Below are positions 1 to 18,703 of a stretch of 64,000 nucleotides of DNA, piece after piece (position 1 is the stretch's first letter; every line of letters begins with the position of its first letter). The notes under the pieces are model-generated. The model worked only from the letters and a program-made list of their open reading frames with translations. It did no database searches and was not told the DNA's origin. The position numbers and the translations under genes were made by a program. This stretch comes from Mesostigma viride. Its lineage: Eukaryota; Streptophyta; Mesostigmatophyceae; Mesostigmatales; Mesostigmataceae. The stretch lies in contig RPFO01000246.1 in the NCBI GenBank assembly GCA_009746045.1, positions 3,515,353 to 3,579,352 of the forward strand, read 5' to 3'.

Positions 1-272
1 CATTTAGGTTTGGGACTCAACAACCTTGTCTTCATGAGATGACAACCTACTAGAAACGCTGTCCATGCACTCCATGAATCACTAGAAACACAATCCATGT
101 CTTGTGGGCTTGTTAACCACAGGCATGGCTCATCTGGCATTACGGTAAGCATAGATAACACGGTTCTACGGCGGAATGGTATTACAGTAAGCATAACCTT
201 GCATCGCGTACACGTCGACGCGTGCCACGTGGACAGTTTGCTGTGCCAGCATTAGGCCCCGGAGCCGCCCAC

Positions 273-1085
273 CTTTTGCCTCTCCCTCACGTCCATGCAC
301 ACGAGGTGCACCGGCACCTTGAAGTCCGTCACGATACGTTCCCTCACCTCCTCGAGCTTGCTCTGCCTGTGGCGGTAGCGGGGGGGCGAGGGGGGGGGGG
401 GAGGAGAGGGGACAGGAAGGCATGGTTGCAAGGCGGTAGAGCATGGATGGCACCGTGGCATGCAACATGACAGGGAGGGCGAAAGGAACACAACAAGGCG
501 CGGAGGGGATGAACATTTTATGAGGGCCTAGGTGTGTGTGTGTGTGCGTGGTGGTGGCGGTAGTGGTGGTGTGTGGGTGTATGGTTGTGTGGCGGGCGGG
601 CAGGCGGGCGGGCGGGCGGGCGGCGGGCGGGCGGCGGGCGGGCGGGCGGGCGGGCGGGCGGGCGGCGGGCGGCGGGCGGGCGGGCGGGCGGGCGGGCGGG
701 CGGGCGGGCGGGCGGGCGGGCGGGCGGGCGGGCGGGCGGGCGGGCGGGCGGCGGGCGGGCGGGCGGGCGGGCGGGCGGGCGGCGGGCGGGCGGGTGAGGT
801 GGGGCCAGGGGAAAGATGGGGACTGTGCATTTCTACTCATCAATGCCATCATTGTGTTGGCCAAGATGGAGCATGGAGCACGTCTTGCGATTCCCCGAGG
901 CGTGGGCCAGCAAGTGTGCTTGTTGCCATCCAACTGGAGAGGCGCACGTACATAACTAGCCCTTACCTCCTCGCCACCAGCACCAGCTTGGTCCCTAGCT
1001 CCGCCAGCGCGTACGCGGTGGCCTCGCCAATGCCGCTCGATGCGCCCGTCACCAGCGCCACCTGGCGAAGCACATGCGCGGACAT
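273..1085 (-). CDS. Short-chain dehydrogenase/reductase, first two exons (partial)
   Basis: Two exons of a classical SDR oxidoreductase (NAD(P)H-dependent Rossmann enzyme; substrate unknown). Exon 1 is 1085-967 and starts at an ATG eight codons before the nucleotide-binding strand; it contains [11 protein letters not shown], the TGxxxGxG cofactor loop, and ends in LVLVARR. The donor reads AG|GTAAGG. Exon 2 is 366-273 after a CCACAG acceptor and reads [11 protein letters not shown]...[10 protein letters not shown], the usual next helix and the acidic 'DV' strand. The codon split across the junction (AG|G = Arg) is consistent. Exon 2 ends at an AAG|GTGGGC donor. The catalytic Ser and YxxxK exons are not seen and should lie left of the window. 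The intron (367-966) holds a (CGGG)n array. The family call is secure from the fold motifs; the subfamily is not determinable. Confidence 0.8.
590..796. repeat. (CGGG)n microsatellite in the SDR intron
   Basis: About 200 bp of CGGG tetranucleotides with occasional CGG units, preceded by a short GT-rich stretch. It lies wholly in the intron of the SDR gene. Proline/arginine or glycine/arginine ORFs across it come from the repeat, not from a gene. The guanine-rich strand could form G-quadruplexes. Confidence 0.95.
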
Positions 1086-1259
1086 GGCCGATGTGCGTAT
1101 GGCATGTGCGAGGGGGGGGGGGGGGCAGGGCGTGGTGGGTCGAAGAGGCATGGGTAGGCACACCCGGGAGACATGTGTCCTATGACAGGCCCCGTCCACG
1201 CCGTGATTAAAAATCATCCGTGCAAGTTGCCATCCGAAGTCCGCGGGTGGCCCTTGCAA

Positions 1260-3486
1260 AGCCTAGTCTCTATGCAGCCAGCGTCGGCTGTACGTTGCAA
1301 TCTACCGTCGGCTAGGTGAAGGGATGAACCAAAGGCATTAAAGAGGGTGGAGAGTGCAGCAAGGCATTGAAAGAGGGGGGAGAGTGCGCGGGGAGTGTCT
1401 TGGGCATTCCTGCCCGAAACAGGCCGAAACGATGCTGCAGGAGACCCATGCTGCGGGAGACCTAAACGGTATGTCTGCCACCGTGCCTTCGACAGGATTT
1501 TACAGGGTGCGGTCCGCATGCATGACCGCTAGGAGAAACAACAAGCATAAAGTGCAACGCAAGATTATTGACAGCTGCAGTGGTGGCTTCACCAGGGGGG
1601 GATTTACGCAGGGCTTGCTTGCTGTCACCATGGGGCACGACCGGGAGATGCAACGCCAGCATATCTGTCTAAAAGAGCTCGAGAGAGGGTTTGTGGAGAT
1701 GGATGCATAGATTGGACAATAGGACGAAGATATAGCGTGGTATGGTCGGAATCCCAGAACGCAGATACACACTCCTTTACGCCAGAAATGCAAATGAATG
1801 TCCTTAACACCTGTCCGGTCCGATCCAATACTTTGTGGCCTTGCAGGGCACCGCATGGACAGCGAACACAGAAGTATACATAGCGGACAGCTGCTAGACT
1901 TTCACTGCCTCTTTTTGGTCGGTGACCCCGATGTCGGCCTATTCCTCTAGACAGCTGGGAAACCATTTACCTCAGAGTGCCCATGCCTGCTCACGCCCCA
2001 AACAAACAATAAAGAAAGTCATGGAGTGCATGGCCCGGGCCGTCTTACAACGACGTTACCAAGAGGACTAAGAGTAAAACCTGCTGCCAGCGATCCATGC
2101 AGTGTGCTAGTGCAGGATTGCGTTATACATGTGCTTCTGGCAGCAATGCGGTCCTTAAGGAGAGTGTAAGATCCCGATACCGCTAAGTAAGATGGTCACG
2201 GTTGGAATATGAAGCAACAAAGTTTGGAGGTAATGTTTTCCACGACTCCATGCACTTTTCTGAGAATGCCTCGAAGTAATTGATGAAAATTGTTGCTGCC
2301 AGATTGAGACGTACCTGGTCTCGGACGGAGTAAGTCTGATAGCGGCTCGACTGCATGATGGATGAAAATGGAGAAGAGCAGCGCAGGTAGGGCAAAGCAA
2401 TTCGGCTGACTCTAAGGAACATGAGGAAACTGGTGGGAAGTGAAGTCACGAGGAAGTAACGCCATTACCGTGAAAATTAACATTCACTCGCGCTATCCCC
2501 ACCACGTGTCCACTCTCCTACAGTACAGAAACTCCCGTCGATTCGTTACAATCGGCAGGACCCTGCGGGGAGGACTTCGCGGTTGAGAATGATCTTAAGT
2601 TGTACGACTTGCTAAATGCTCAGGGTACCAAAGTCAAAGCCCAAGTCGTAGAGCATTTAGCAAGGCATTTAGTGTAATTTTCGCAACTACAGTAAGTAAC
2701 TTGGAGCCATTGCAGGTGGACAACTGGCACATGGGATCCGATGCAGTGGTCAACTGGTCATCGGATTGTTAACATGGTCGCAATTATTGTGACTACCTAC
2801 CACGGACGTAATGCTGCCTCGATTATCGAAGCAGCTGGCAAAGGACAAAGACTCTAGGGAGAAATAATTGGAAAATGAACAACAATTTGTTTAGTAATCT
2901 AACTTGTCGAGACACTGCCCCAAGGTGCAACCGCTTGTGGGTATGACCACACATACCAGCCTTCAATTGTGCGAGAAAAGTCCAACGCATTCACAAAAAG
3001 GCCCTCTGAACGACATCGCGAACGGTAGCTGACCCGGACATCGTAACGAAGACTTTTGGGTGCAGGGAGCTTGAGTTTGGGTGATCAGACATGGGGACCG
3101 TGCGCCGATTTGTGCGCGGTTTGTACATTGCCTTCGTCGGGTGCGGCGCGTCAGTTTCAAACAGGAGCGTCCTACTGTTGTACAAAAAGTGAGTTCTGGT
3201 GTTGCAAGGGAGCCTGTCTAAGTATGTTCACCATGGCACCATGTCAAGCTATGCTCGAGCTAGGTGCGCATCTACGCCATGATTTCCGGGTTTTAACGCT
3301 AGTCTTATGTTAGACATTCGGTTGCGGCCAGGTGAGAACCTTGTCATGATGGAGCACCCGCGTACCCGTACATGCCTTGAGATGCAAGGGTCTGCAGCTG
3401 GCCTGGCAAGCACAGCATGGTCCCTGTTTTACCTCTTCTCGCCCCAACAATCGTCGTACACTAGGGCGTCTTGATGGCCAAGGCCT
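1260..3486. other. Intergenic region without a recognisable gene
   Basis: Only short ORFs on both strands. The most protein-like is on the minus strand near 2155-2310 (a segment ending NFVASYSNRDHLT before a stop), but it has no recognisable domain. The region should contain the 5' region of the SDR gene and perhaps upstream exons of the membrane-protein gene that begins by 3487. I see no repeat family here. Confidence 0.5.
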
Positions 3487-5965
3487 GTGCGTGTGGTGAG
3501 GCAAGTAATTTCCCTCTTTGGACTATCTACTGCCCGTTCCTCCCTTGCACACCTACCGGCCCGTGCTCCGGAACGTCGCAGGTTCTTCAAAAGGCTTGCC
3601 ATCGCCACCGCCATCTTCCTGATCATCGGCCACACCCTGCTCCTCCCCTTCCAGCTCCTATTCTCCCTATTCGACCTAATCACACATGAGGCCTATGACA
3701 TTACCCGCTTCTCCTCGGCCGCCTATTCGTGGCTACTCCAGTTCGGCCTGCTGCTCCCCTTCGTCGCCGTCATGCTCCTGCGCCTGCTCTGCACGGACTA
3801 TCTGGAGGCCCTCTTCTTCACCCAGCTAGCAGCAACCGAGCCAGAGCTAGCGGCATACCTCCAGTAAGTCCTTGTCCTTGTCACCCTGGCTGCCGTGCCT
3901 CCTTCGTTGTGCACTCGACCCTTAAGCACACATTGAGGTGACCATCCCTCAGGTCACAGTACACGCAGACCCATCACTGTTGGCCCCTGGTCAGTACCTA
4001 TCCACCTTGTCTAGTTCTCCTTCTCCACCCCCCTCTCTGATTCCCCTGTTTCAACACGCTTGCTATTCCTCCTATTCCACCACCCCTCCGCTTGCTGGTG
4101 GTAACCATTCACACCCTTTTCTCTCTATGTCTCCCCGGCTCCCTGATGCGAACTGTGATGGTGACTGATGCCTGGTGTGTTGGGGCATGCATGCACCGCG
4201 ACGCGTGATTACGCGTGACGGATGCCCGCAGGTCCATGCATCGCGAGTCGCTGTGGCACCGCATCCGCCGCCTGCTGTCACGTGTCCAGCGGCTGCTGCT
4301 GCTCTCGCTGCTGCTCTACCTGCTCTCGCGCCTGCCCGCGGTGGGCCCCCTGGTGGGCCCCCTGGCGCAGGCGTACATCGTGGTCAAGGTAGTGGGCGTG
4401 CCCAAAGCGGTTGCGCTGGCCGTCGCATCCATGCTGGTGCCGGGCATGAAGGCGTACGCTCTCCAGTTTGTGGACGTGTGGAAGGTGTGTGCGATGCGAG
4501 GGGTAATGGCTAATAAGCACGAAACTTTCTTGCAATCGTTGACAATTGTGTAGTTAGATTACGATCAAAAGCAGCCATGACTGATCCGCATGTGTATGTC
4601 TGCCAAAACAAATGCGATGCTAAGACCCTCAGGCTACCTAGGGCTATACTGTCAATCTGTCATATGTCCTGTGCAGGTGCTGCCACCGTTGGGAATGATG
4701 TGGTTGGGTCCCCAGCAACCTTGATGAACATCTGGCAGCATCCCGGCATAGTCAGGGTTGTTTCGTACCGCAGTACGGAATCAGCCGTGTGCAGCCGCAC
4801 ACATATCAACGAGCAAATCAGGCTTACACCGTTTGGTTTTAGGCCTGGGAGTACTGTTGCGTTCTTTACACGATGTGTAAAGCGTAAGCCATGTGCAAAC
4901 CGTGGCTTGTCTACACCCTGCACACCACAACATTATGACAATGGTGGGTTTAGGGTTTAGGGTTTAGGGTTTAGGGTTTAGGGTTTAGGGGTTAGGGTTT
5001 AGGGTTAGGGTTAAACCCTAAACCCTGCACACCACAACATTATGACAATGGTGGGCTGAGCCATCCATCCTTCTCGACCATAAATTTCCGCACCAGGTTG
5101 GCAGTTGTCCTCCTGCCAGCTTATGGTGGGGTTTGGTGGAACGGGGGGCTGGGAATTAGCCACGAGCACCACACAGAATGGGTGGAGTTGTGCTTGTATG
5201 CCCACTAGCGCTCGTTATCTTAAGCCACATGATTATTTGTGTGGCACTGTATGTCGTCGGGGTGGCCTAATAAGACACAGCGCTATCGTATCTTTGCCAC
5301 GTCCACGAAAGAAAAAACGTACCACCGTAATGGCAAGAGGGAGCCACGTGCTCACTGTTATCACATGGCTGTCTGCCTTCTTGGGATTGTGCCACTGCAT
5401 GGGATTGCACATGGCACTGCATGGGAGCCCGTGCACTGCATGGGATTGTGGCACTGTGCGGGAGCCGGAACAATGAACAGTTTTGATGCGGGGCATCCCA
5501 GTTTCCTCGATCTGTGTTTTTGCTGCCTGTATTTTCCTCATGACAGCAAGTATCTCGTTCTCCCCTCTCCCTAATGAACGACACATGGTGTACCTTTTGA
5601 ATGCTTGTGTTTTGGTATCCGTTGGTTATATGGAGTCTATGCAGGCTGCCAGCATTATGTCGATTGAGCTCATGGACCCCTATCTTTCTCGCACCGCAGC
5701 GCTCAAGGCCGCGGGGCAAGGCCCGCCTGTGTCGACCAGGAGTCGGATGCTCCTGGACAAGACATCCCACGCGGTCAAGGCGTTCCGGAAGGAGCACGAC
5801 GACACACTTCAGGGCTTTGCCCTGCCCTTCATGGCACTGATGTATGTGCCCTGGGTGGGGCCCCTAGTGTTCATCACGGGCCAAGCTGCGGCTGCTCTGC
5901 TGCTGGCGGATTTCATAGCACGTGACAGTAGATCTGCTAGCAAGATAGATGGAAAGGCTGCTTAG
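3487..5965 (+). CDS. EI24/RRT8-like multi-pass membrane protein
   Basis: Three exons: 3487-3863 (donor A|GTAAGT), 4232-4484 (acceptor CCGCAG, donor AAG|GTGTGT) and 5645-5965 (acceptor ATGCAG). They sum to 951 bp, 316 aa, with matching phases (CA|G, then phase 0). Hydrophobic segments lie near residues 37-62, 80-100, 145-175 and 267-302. The last exon reads LMDPYLSRTAAL, then a basic/acidic helix, then FMALMYVPWVGPLVF followed by an Ala/Leu-rich helix and ADFIAR. That layout resembles the EI24 / outer-spore-wall RRT8-like family of integral membrane proteins, which carry a similar P-V-x-G-P hydrophobic hairpin near the C terminus. Function is therefore inferred only as a membrane protein. The start at 3487 is the first in-frame ATG; an acceptor-like GTCGCAG near 3580 means upstream exons are possible. 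Confidence 0.55.
4949..5022 (+). repeat. Interstitial telomeric array (TTTAGGG)n
   Basis: About ten TTTAGGG-type units, slightly degenerate (GGTTAGGG variants), ending in a short reversed part (AACCCTAAACCC). TTTAGGG is the plant and many-chlorophyte telomere repeat. The array sits in the last intron of the EI24-like gene and is bracketed by two copies of a 33-bp sequence (4916-4948 and 5023-5055). Confidence 0.9.
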
Positions 5966-6593
5966 ATGGGATCGATCTGCGATCGTTTTTTCGATCAGAG
6001 CATATATACATGGTCACTGGATCAACTGCATGTTGCGCGTGCACATCAAAGATCGTGCGCAATCTGTATATAGAGTTGTAGTATTGCGGGATATTGATTT
6101 AGTATAGTCTACTATGATGATTGAATTATGCCATATTGATAACAACAATTATTGTCTTTTGAACCTCGCTCCATATCTATACCTAATTGATAAGCACGTG
6201 ACTGCGTGTGTGGGTGCCAATACATAGTAAAGGAACATTACGTTCAACCCTATATACACAACAAGGAGGGAGGGCGCCCTAGCTTCTCTCACTGCCGCGC
6301 AAGTGGGCAGGCTCCATGCATATCTTATTATATGTACATTTATGCCACGTTACATGCATGCATCATTGCATGCACGTATAAAATGAAATGGGCTGCCATC
6401 TGCGGTAAGCACCTCCCCGAGGGGTATGCTCATGTTTTCTCTCCACGGGCCCCGCGGCCCGTTGCTAGCCAGAGTAGAAGTCCGCAGGTGGAGGTTATTG
6501 GTCCTGAGGATAGCCGCTACACTACCGCCTCGTCTGCCATTACAGTAGAGGACAGCTCGGATGAGGATTACATCCCCATCAAGTGCTTAACGG

Positions 6594-7730
6594 TTGGGGG
6601 ATGAGGCAGACGATATTTGTTTAAACTTTTGTGTAATTATTTTTCTAATGAGATTAGCATATTTAGTACTCCCCGCCGACGACCTGGAGAGGTTCCTTGC
6701 CAGGCCAGAGCTCAACCACCGCATCGCCATCATGTGCAGCTACTTCCAGCTACCTATGAGCACAATTGTCGCCAGGATCCGCACCCCAGCCCAGCCTGCG
6801 CGGCCGACAGCCACATCGGCTTCCTCCCTCTGCAAGGATGACATCCGAGCAGTGCTGGAGGAGCACGTGACCTGGCCGTTGGCCGAGAAGCTGACCTCGC
6901 TGAACACGACGCTCAACACGGTGGAAGCCCGGGTCTCCAACGTGGAAACCAAGGTCGTCCACAAGCTACAACCCCAGTTCACGGCGCTACACACCGCGGC
7001 GCAGGCTTCGGAAACGCATGCTGCACTTGTCTCTCGCCTTAACCAGGTGGAGGGCAAGTGTGGCGTGCTCCTGAAGAAGCTTGAGGCCATCACCGCCCAC
7101 ACCGAGGCCCTGGCCACACAGGTCCCCAAGATAGCGGAGCAGACGGCCACCATTGTATCCCAGCCACCCCGGCAGGATGCTGGCGACCTCCCGCCGCTCT
7201 CCTACGCGGACCTGCTGCGGTCAGCGACCGCCTCCACCACCGACGCCATCGCCACAAAGCTCCAGGAGCTGGAGGACCACCGCCAGACCCAGCAACGGGA
7301 GGTCACCGACCGCGCTCGCCGCGAGTGCCGAGTGGTGCTACGTCGCTTCCCCCAGAAGCCAGGTGAGACGTCAACCTCTCTTGCTGACGAGCTCAAGAAC
7401 CAGCTTCTTACCCTCATGGGCCTGGTAGGTGAGGTAGAACTGCGTGGGTGCCACCGCCTTCCCCACTCACGGGACAAGGCGGCTCCCCCACCAGTCCTAC
7501 TCACCTTCCCCTCCCCTGAGGATAAGCAGCGGTTCCTCTCTCGTCGCAAGCGGTTGCACGACCTCACCTGGACGCTGGATGACGACCTCACCCCCGCTCA
7601 GCAACAGCAGCGACGCGACCTGTGGCCGGAATACCTCCGCCATAAGCAGGACCCCCAGAAGCCCAAGGTGTACTGGAGGGGCGGGGACCTGATGATCAAC
7701 CACAAGATGTGGACGCCCCCAGCGGGCTAG
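6594..7730 (+). CDS. LINE ORF1-like protein (chimeric 5' end)
   Basis: An open frame of 378 codons. Residues ~90-215 are polar and heptad-like with no prolines for long stretches, as in a coiled coil. Residues ~240-370 hold an RRM-like nucleic-acid-binding region (ECRVVLRRFP, MGLVGEVELRGCHRLP, PPPVLLTFPSPEDKQRFL) and a short C-terminal domain (VYWRGGDLMIN). This is the organisation of LINE ORF1 RNA chaperones. The first ~26 residues come from flanking DNA left of the target-site duplication, so the ATG is not the original start. Another copy of the same ORF1 (27475-28895) is broken by frameshifts. Whether this protein is made is unknown. Confidence 0.7.
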   Translation: MGDEADDICLNFCVIIFLMRLAYLVLPADDLERFLARPELNHRIAIMCSYFQLPMSTIVARIRTPAQPARPTATSASSLCKDDIRAVLEEHVTWPLAEKLTSLNTTLNTVEARVSNVETKVVHKLQPQFTALHTAAQASETHAALVSRLNQVEGKCGVLLKKLEAITAHTEALATQVPKIAEQTATIVSQPPRQDAGDLPPLSYADLLRSATASTTDAIATKLQELEDHRQTQQREVTDRARRECRVVLRRFPQKPGETSTSLADELKNQLLTLMGLVGEVELRGCHRLPHSRDKAAPPPVLLTFPSPEDKQRFLSRRKRLHDLTWTLDDDLTPAQQQQRRDLWPEYLRHKQDPQKPKVYWRGGDLMINHKMWTPPAG

Positions 7731-8200
7731 AATAGCAATAGCCCTAGCTTGTAACCATTGGCGTCACTGCCGCTAAGGCAGCCATGCCTAGAATGTTGCC
7801 TAGCTGTGCCAACACACCTAGTCACGTGCCGCCAACGCACGGTACACAACCAGCCATAGCCTTAGCCTAGTCCTAGTACAGCCATGCTACGCCCTGGCTA
7901 TGTTCAGATTAATTGCCCACGCTCCTTGCTATGATATGCTCACATGGGTCTTATTGCACCCACAGTTTGCCGGATCGTTAGCCTGTCCTTTTAGCTAGCC
8001 GCGCCCGATTGCAGCTGTGGCATGCCTTTGGCATGAAGGAGACTGGGGGTCTCTGCCCTTTCTCCTGTAGTGCACACACAGGGATTAAAAGCACTTCGGT
8101 GCTCCGTGACTCCCCAACGGGAGCACGAGTTTAATTAATTAATTAATTAATAGTACTCCGTGGCATGCCTTTGCGCATGACACGCAAGTACTTACTTACT
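6620..8200 (+). repeat. Repeat with (CTTA)n tail, split by an ORF1-only retroelement
   Basis: The left part (6620-6672: TTTTGTGTAATTA, then AATGAGATTAGCAT and TAGTACTCC) and right part (8151-8200: TAGTACTCCG, a GCGCATGACACGCAAG segment, then CTTACTTACTTA) rejoin into one unit. The same unit is found uninterrupted and reversed at 8417-8515, 8790-8880 and 39170-39300. The microsatellite end suggests the 3' end of a retroelement. In the copy read leftwards from 8770, a reading frame ending YKFYEGKIFVTFV and a stop immediately precedes the shared part. Confidence 0.6.
6673..8150 (+). mobile_element. 5'-truncated ORF1-only LINE-derived element (copy 1)
   Basis: Bounded by a 9-bp direct repeat, TAGTACTCC, at 6664-6672 and 8151-8159, which I read as the target-site duplication. 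The element carries a LINE ORF1 reading frame to a stop at 7728-7730, then about 400 bp of 3' UTR, a terminal stem-loop (CTCCC-CAAC-GGGAG, near 8110-8124) and a (TTAA)n tail. No endonuclease or reverse transcriptase sequence lies between ORF1 and the tail. The left end cuts into ORF1, so the copy is 5'-truncated. Confidence 0.75.
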
Positions 8201-9365
8201 TATGCACGTATAGCATGTGCCACACATGCGCAGGGGTGTGCCGGGGTGCCCCCTGGGTATGCCTCTAAAACCCCTCAGGCTCCTGGAGCTAGAGGCCAGG
8301 TTTATATTCTCCCAAACTGGCGCCTTTCAATGATCGAGTTCCAAGCAGGCGGCCTATCTGTGGGGCCCCACTGGACCATAAGTAAGATTTCTGGCCTGCG
8401 CTGTTTGTCTCCTTGATAAGTAAGTAAGTACTTGCCTGTCATGCGCATGGGCATGGCACGGAGTACTATGCTAATCTCATTAGTTAAAAAATCATTACAC
8501 GAAAGTTACAAATATTTTGCCTTCATAGAACTTGTAGCCCGGCGACACCGCGTCAATCCAGTCGATCCGCAGGTAGTCAATAGGCCGGTAGTACCTGGTA
8601 AGATCGATAGGGCTCGCGGCCTCGCGGCCCTTGTGGCAAGGCGAATCCAAACTACGGGGCTGGAAACGTACTCTTGCAAATTTTTCATTTTAAACCTACG
8701 ATTGAATTTTTCAGATTTGATCAGTTTGAGAATTGGGGACGAGCAAGTCGGCACCTGAAAATATGACATTACTATATCGTATGCTAAGTAGGTAAGTACT
8801 TGCGTGTCATGCGCATGGGCATGCCACGGAAAACTATGCTAATCTCATTAGAAAAAATCATTACATAATTTCTAATTTTAGTATGCTATATACCTGCAAT
8901 TCCTCATGCATGGATATGGTAGCACACATTAGAATCTATGTAGAAAATCCTATATGCATGCATCAGGATATTCACGCATGCCTGAATGGATGCATGCATC
9001 GGCACTTGTGTACAAGTTCATGGCAGACATTTAATTAATTTATAAATCTAGTTATAGCTATCTCTTGCTAGACTCTCCCAGTGAGCATTTTAATTGAACC
9101 TGTGGCCTGCCTTTCAAGCAACGAGAGAAGGGAGGGGTCCCATGCCACCTTCTTGCTGTGCATCAAACAGGGATGAGAGGTACCTACTCGAAAGTTGGTA
9201 CCCGGTGACTCACCCAACGGAGGCGCGAGAATGAATGAACGAATAGTTATCACGCGCAGGAGTCAGCACTCAACATTCCATGAATGCACGCAGTCCGCAA
9301 AGATGTGAAAAGTGCTAGCTCCACAATAATGCGCTTGCCAACTATACAACGTGGCCACCTACTCC
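8201..9365. repeat. Repeat-rich intergenic DNA with retroelement 3' ends
   Basis: 8417-8515 and 8790-8880 are reversed copies of the (CTTA)n-tailed repeat. 8380-8416 is a terminal fragment of the SINE-like family (TTTCTGGCCTGCGCTG, then GTCTCCTTGAT). 9090-9240 is a plus-strand LINE 3' end: a GTGACTCACCCAACGGAG stem-loop relative followed by an AATG/AACG tail. No host gene is visible. Confidence 0.6.
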
Positions 9366-17724
<8,359 letters not shown>

Positions 17725-18703
17725 GTTGACGCCTCTGTTCTTTTGCTCGGTAAACGGGACACTGCTCGGTTACAACCACGGTATATTTGGGCTGCCTACG
17801 TCATAAATAGGATAGTCTCGCCAACACCTTTCTGAATTGCAGTCAATAGGGGCTTGGCATACCGCTTTGAAATGCTGTTCAGGAGGTATGCGCCTACGGT
17901 GATACGACCTCCATGGCAAGCTGAATGCACTGGTGCGACAGTTTTACGTCTTGTACCAACAGTGCAACGTGTTCCTCAAAAGCCGCGCCACGCACTTTAT
18001 TTTTAGGCCGGAAGTTCCCAGATTTGCTACCTAATGCTGGATGCCGTTTGTAATGCTTGTGGTGGTGGTGGTTGTTGCCCACGCCGCACATGGGCAGCAA
18101 GTAGCAACCACAAATGTTTAATGCGAAGTTAAGTTGAGTTCCCGCCTCGTAATGCGAAGTGCGAACAAAAGACTAATTATTAACCCTTACCGTTTGTACT
18201 CCAAGTATCTCGAGAGTCGAGGCCGACAGGAAGTATCAAACAACTTTGCGTCCCGGATTTTAACTCTGGGTCCCTAGCCCATATTGGGGGCCGCTCACTG
18301 CACTGCGCGGTTGGCACACGCACAATCTGCGGGGATATCCTGGGAGGAAGTGAATTAATTCGTGCGTTGTCACATCGCCATGTCGCATCATTGGGCACTG
18401 GCAGGCAGGCATCGAGCTGTGATGATTGCTCCATTTTATTAACCGGTTTGCCGAGGGTTCGCACTTCCCACGTAGAAATTGGGAACAATCACACCAAGTT
18501 CATCAACGCTCTGAAAGACCGAAGCGGTGAAAGAACCTCGCCTGTTGCCATAGGTAGCCGAGTGTCATGCGTGGACGACAACCCTGAATTGCGATGCAAC
18601 CGCTTTAACAATCGATGACTGCTAGCTCCCATTCAGTAACCTCGCATGCAGTAGAAACCAGGTTTTAGCGTATTCTGTGTTTGTGAAATTTTCGTCATAA
18701 CGA
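17725..18703. promoter_or_regulatory. Divergent intergenic region between DNAAF1 and YIPF1
   Basis: 979 bp separate the start codons of DNAAF1 (minus) and the YIPF1-like gene (plus), so both promoters should be here or in the 5' UTRs. No TATA-like box could be assigned with confidence. Short ORFs near 18180-18618 on both strands have no recognisable domain. Confidence 0.45.

Noticed and set aside
166-1161. 331-aa proline/arginine-rich ORF on the minus strand
   Set aside because: Runs through the (CGGG)n intron of the SDR gene in another frame.
18180-18618. Short ORFs on both strands between DNAAF1 and YIPF1
   Set aside because: No domain, no splice support, and they lie in the shared promoter region.
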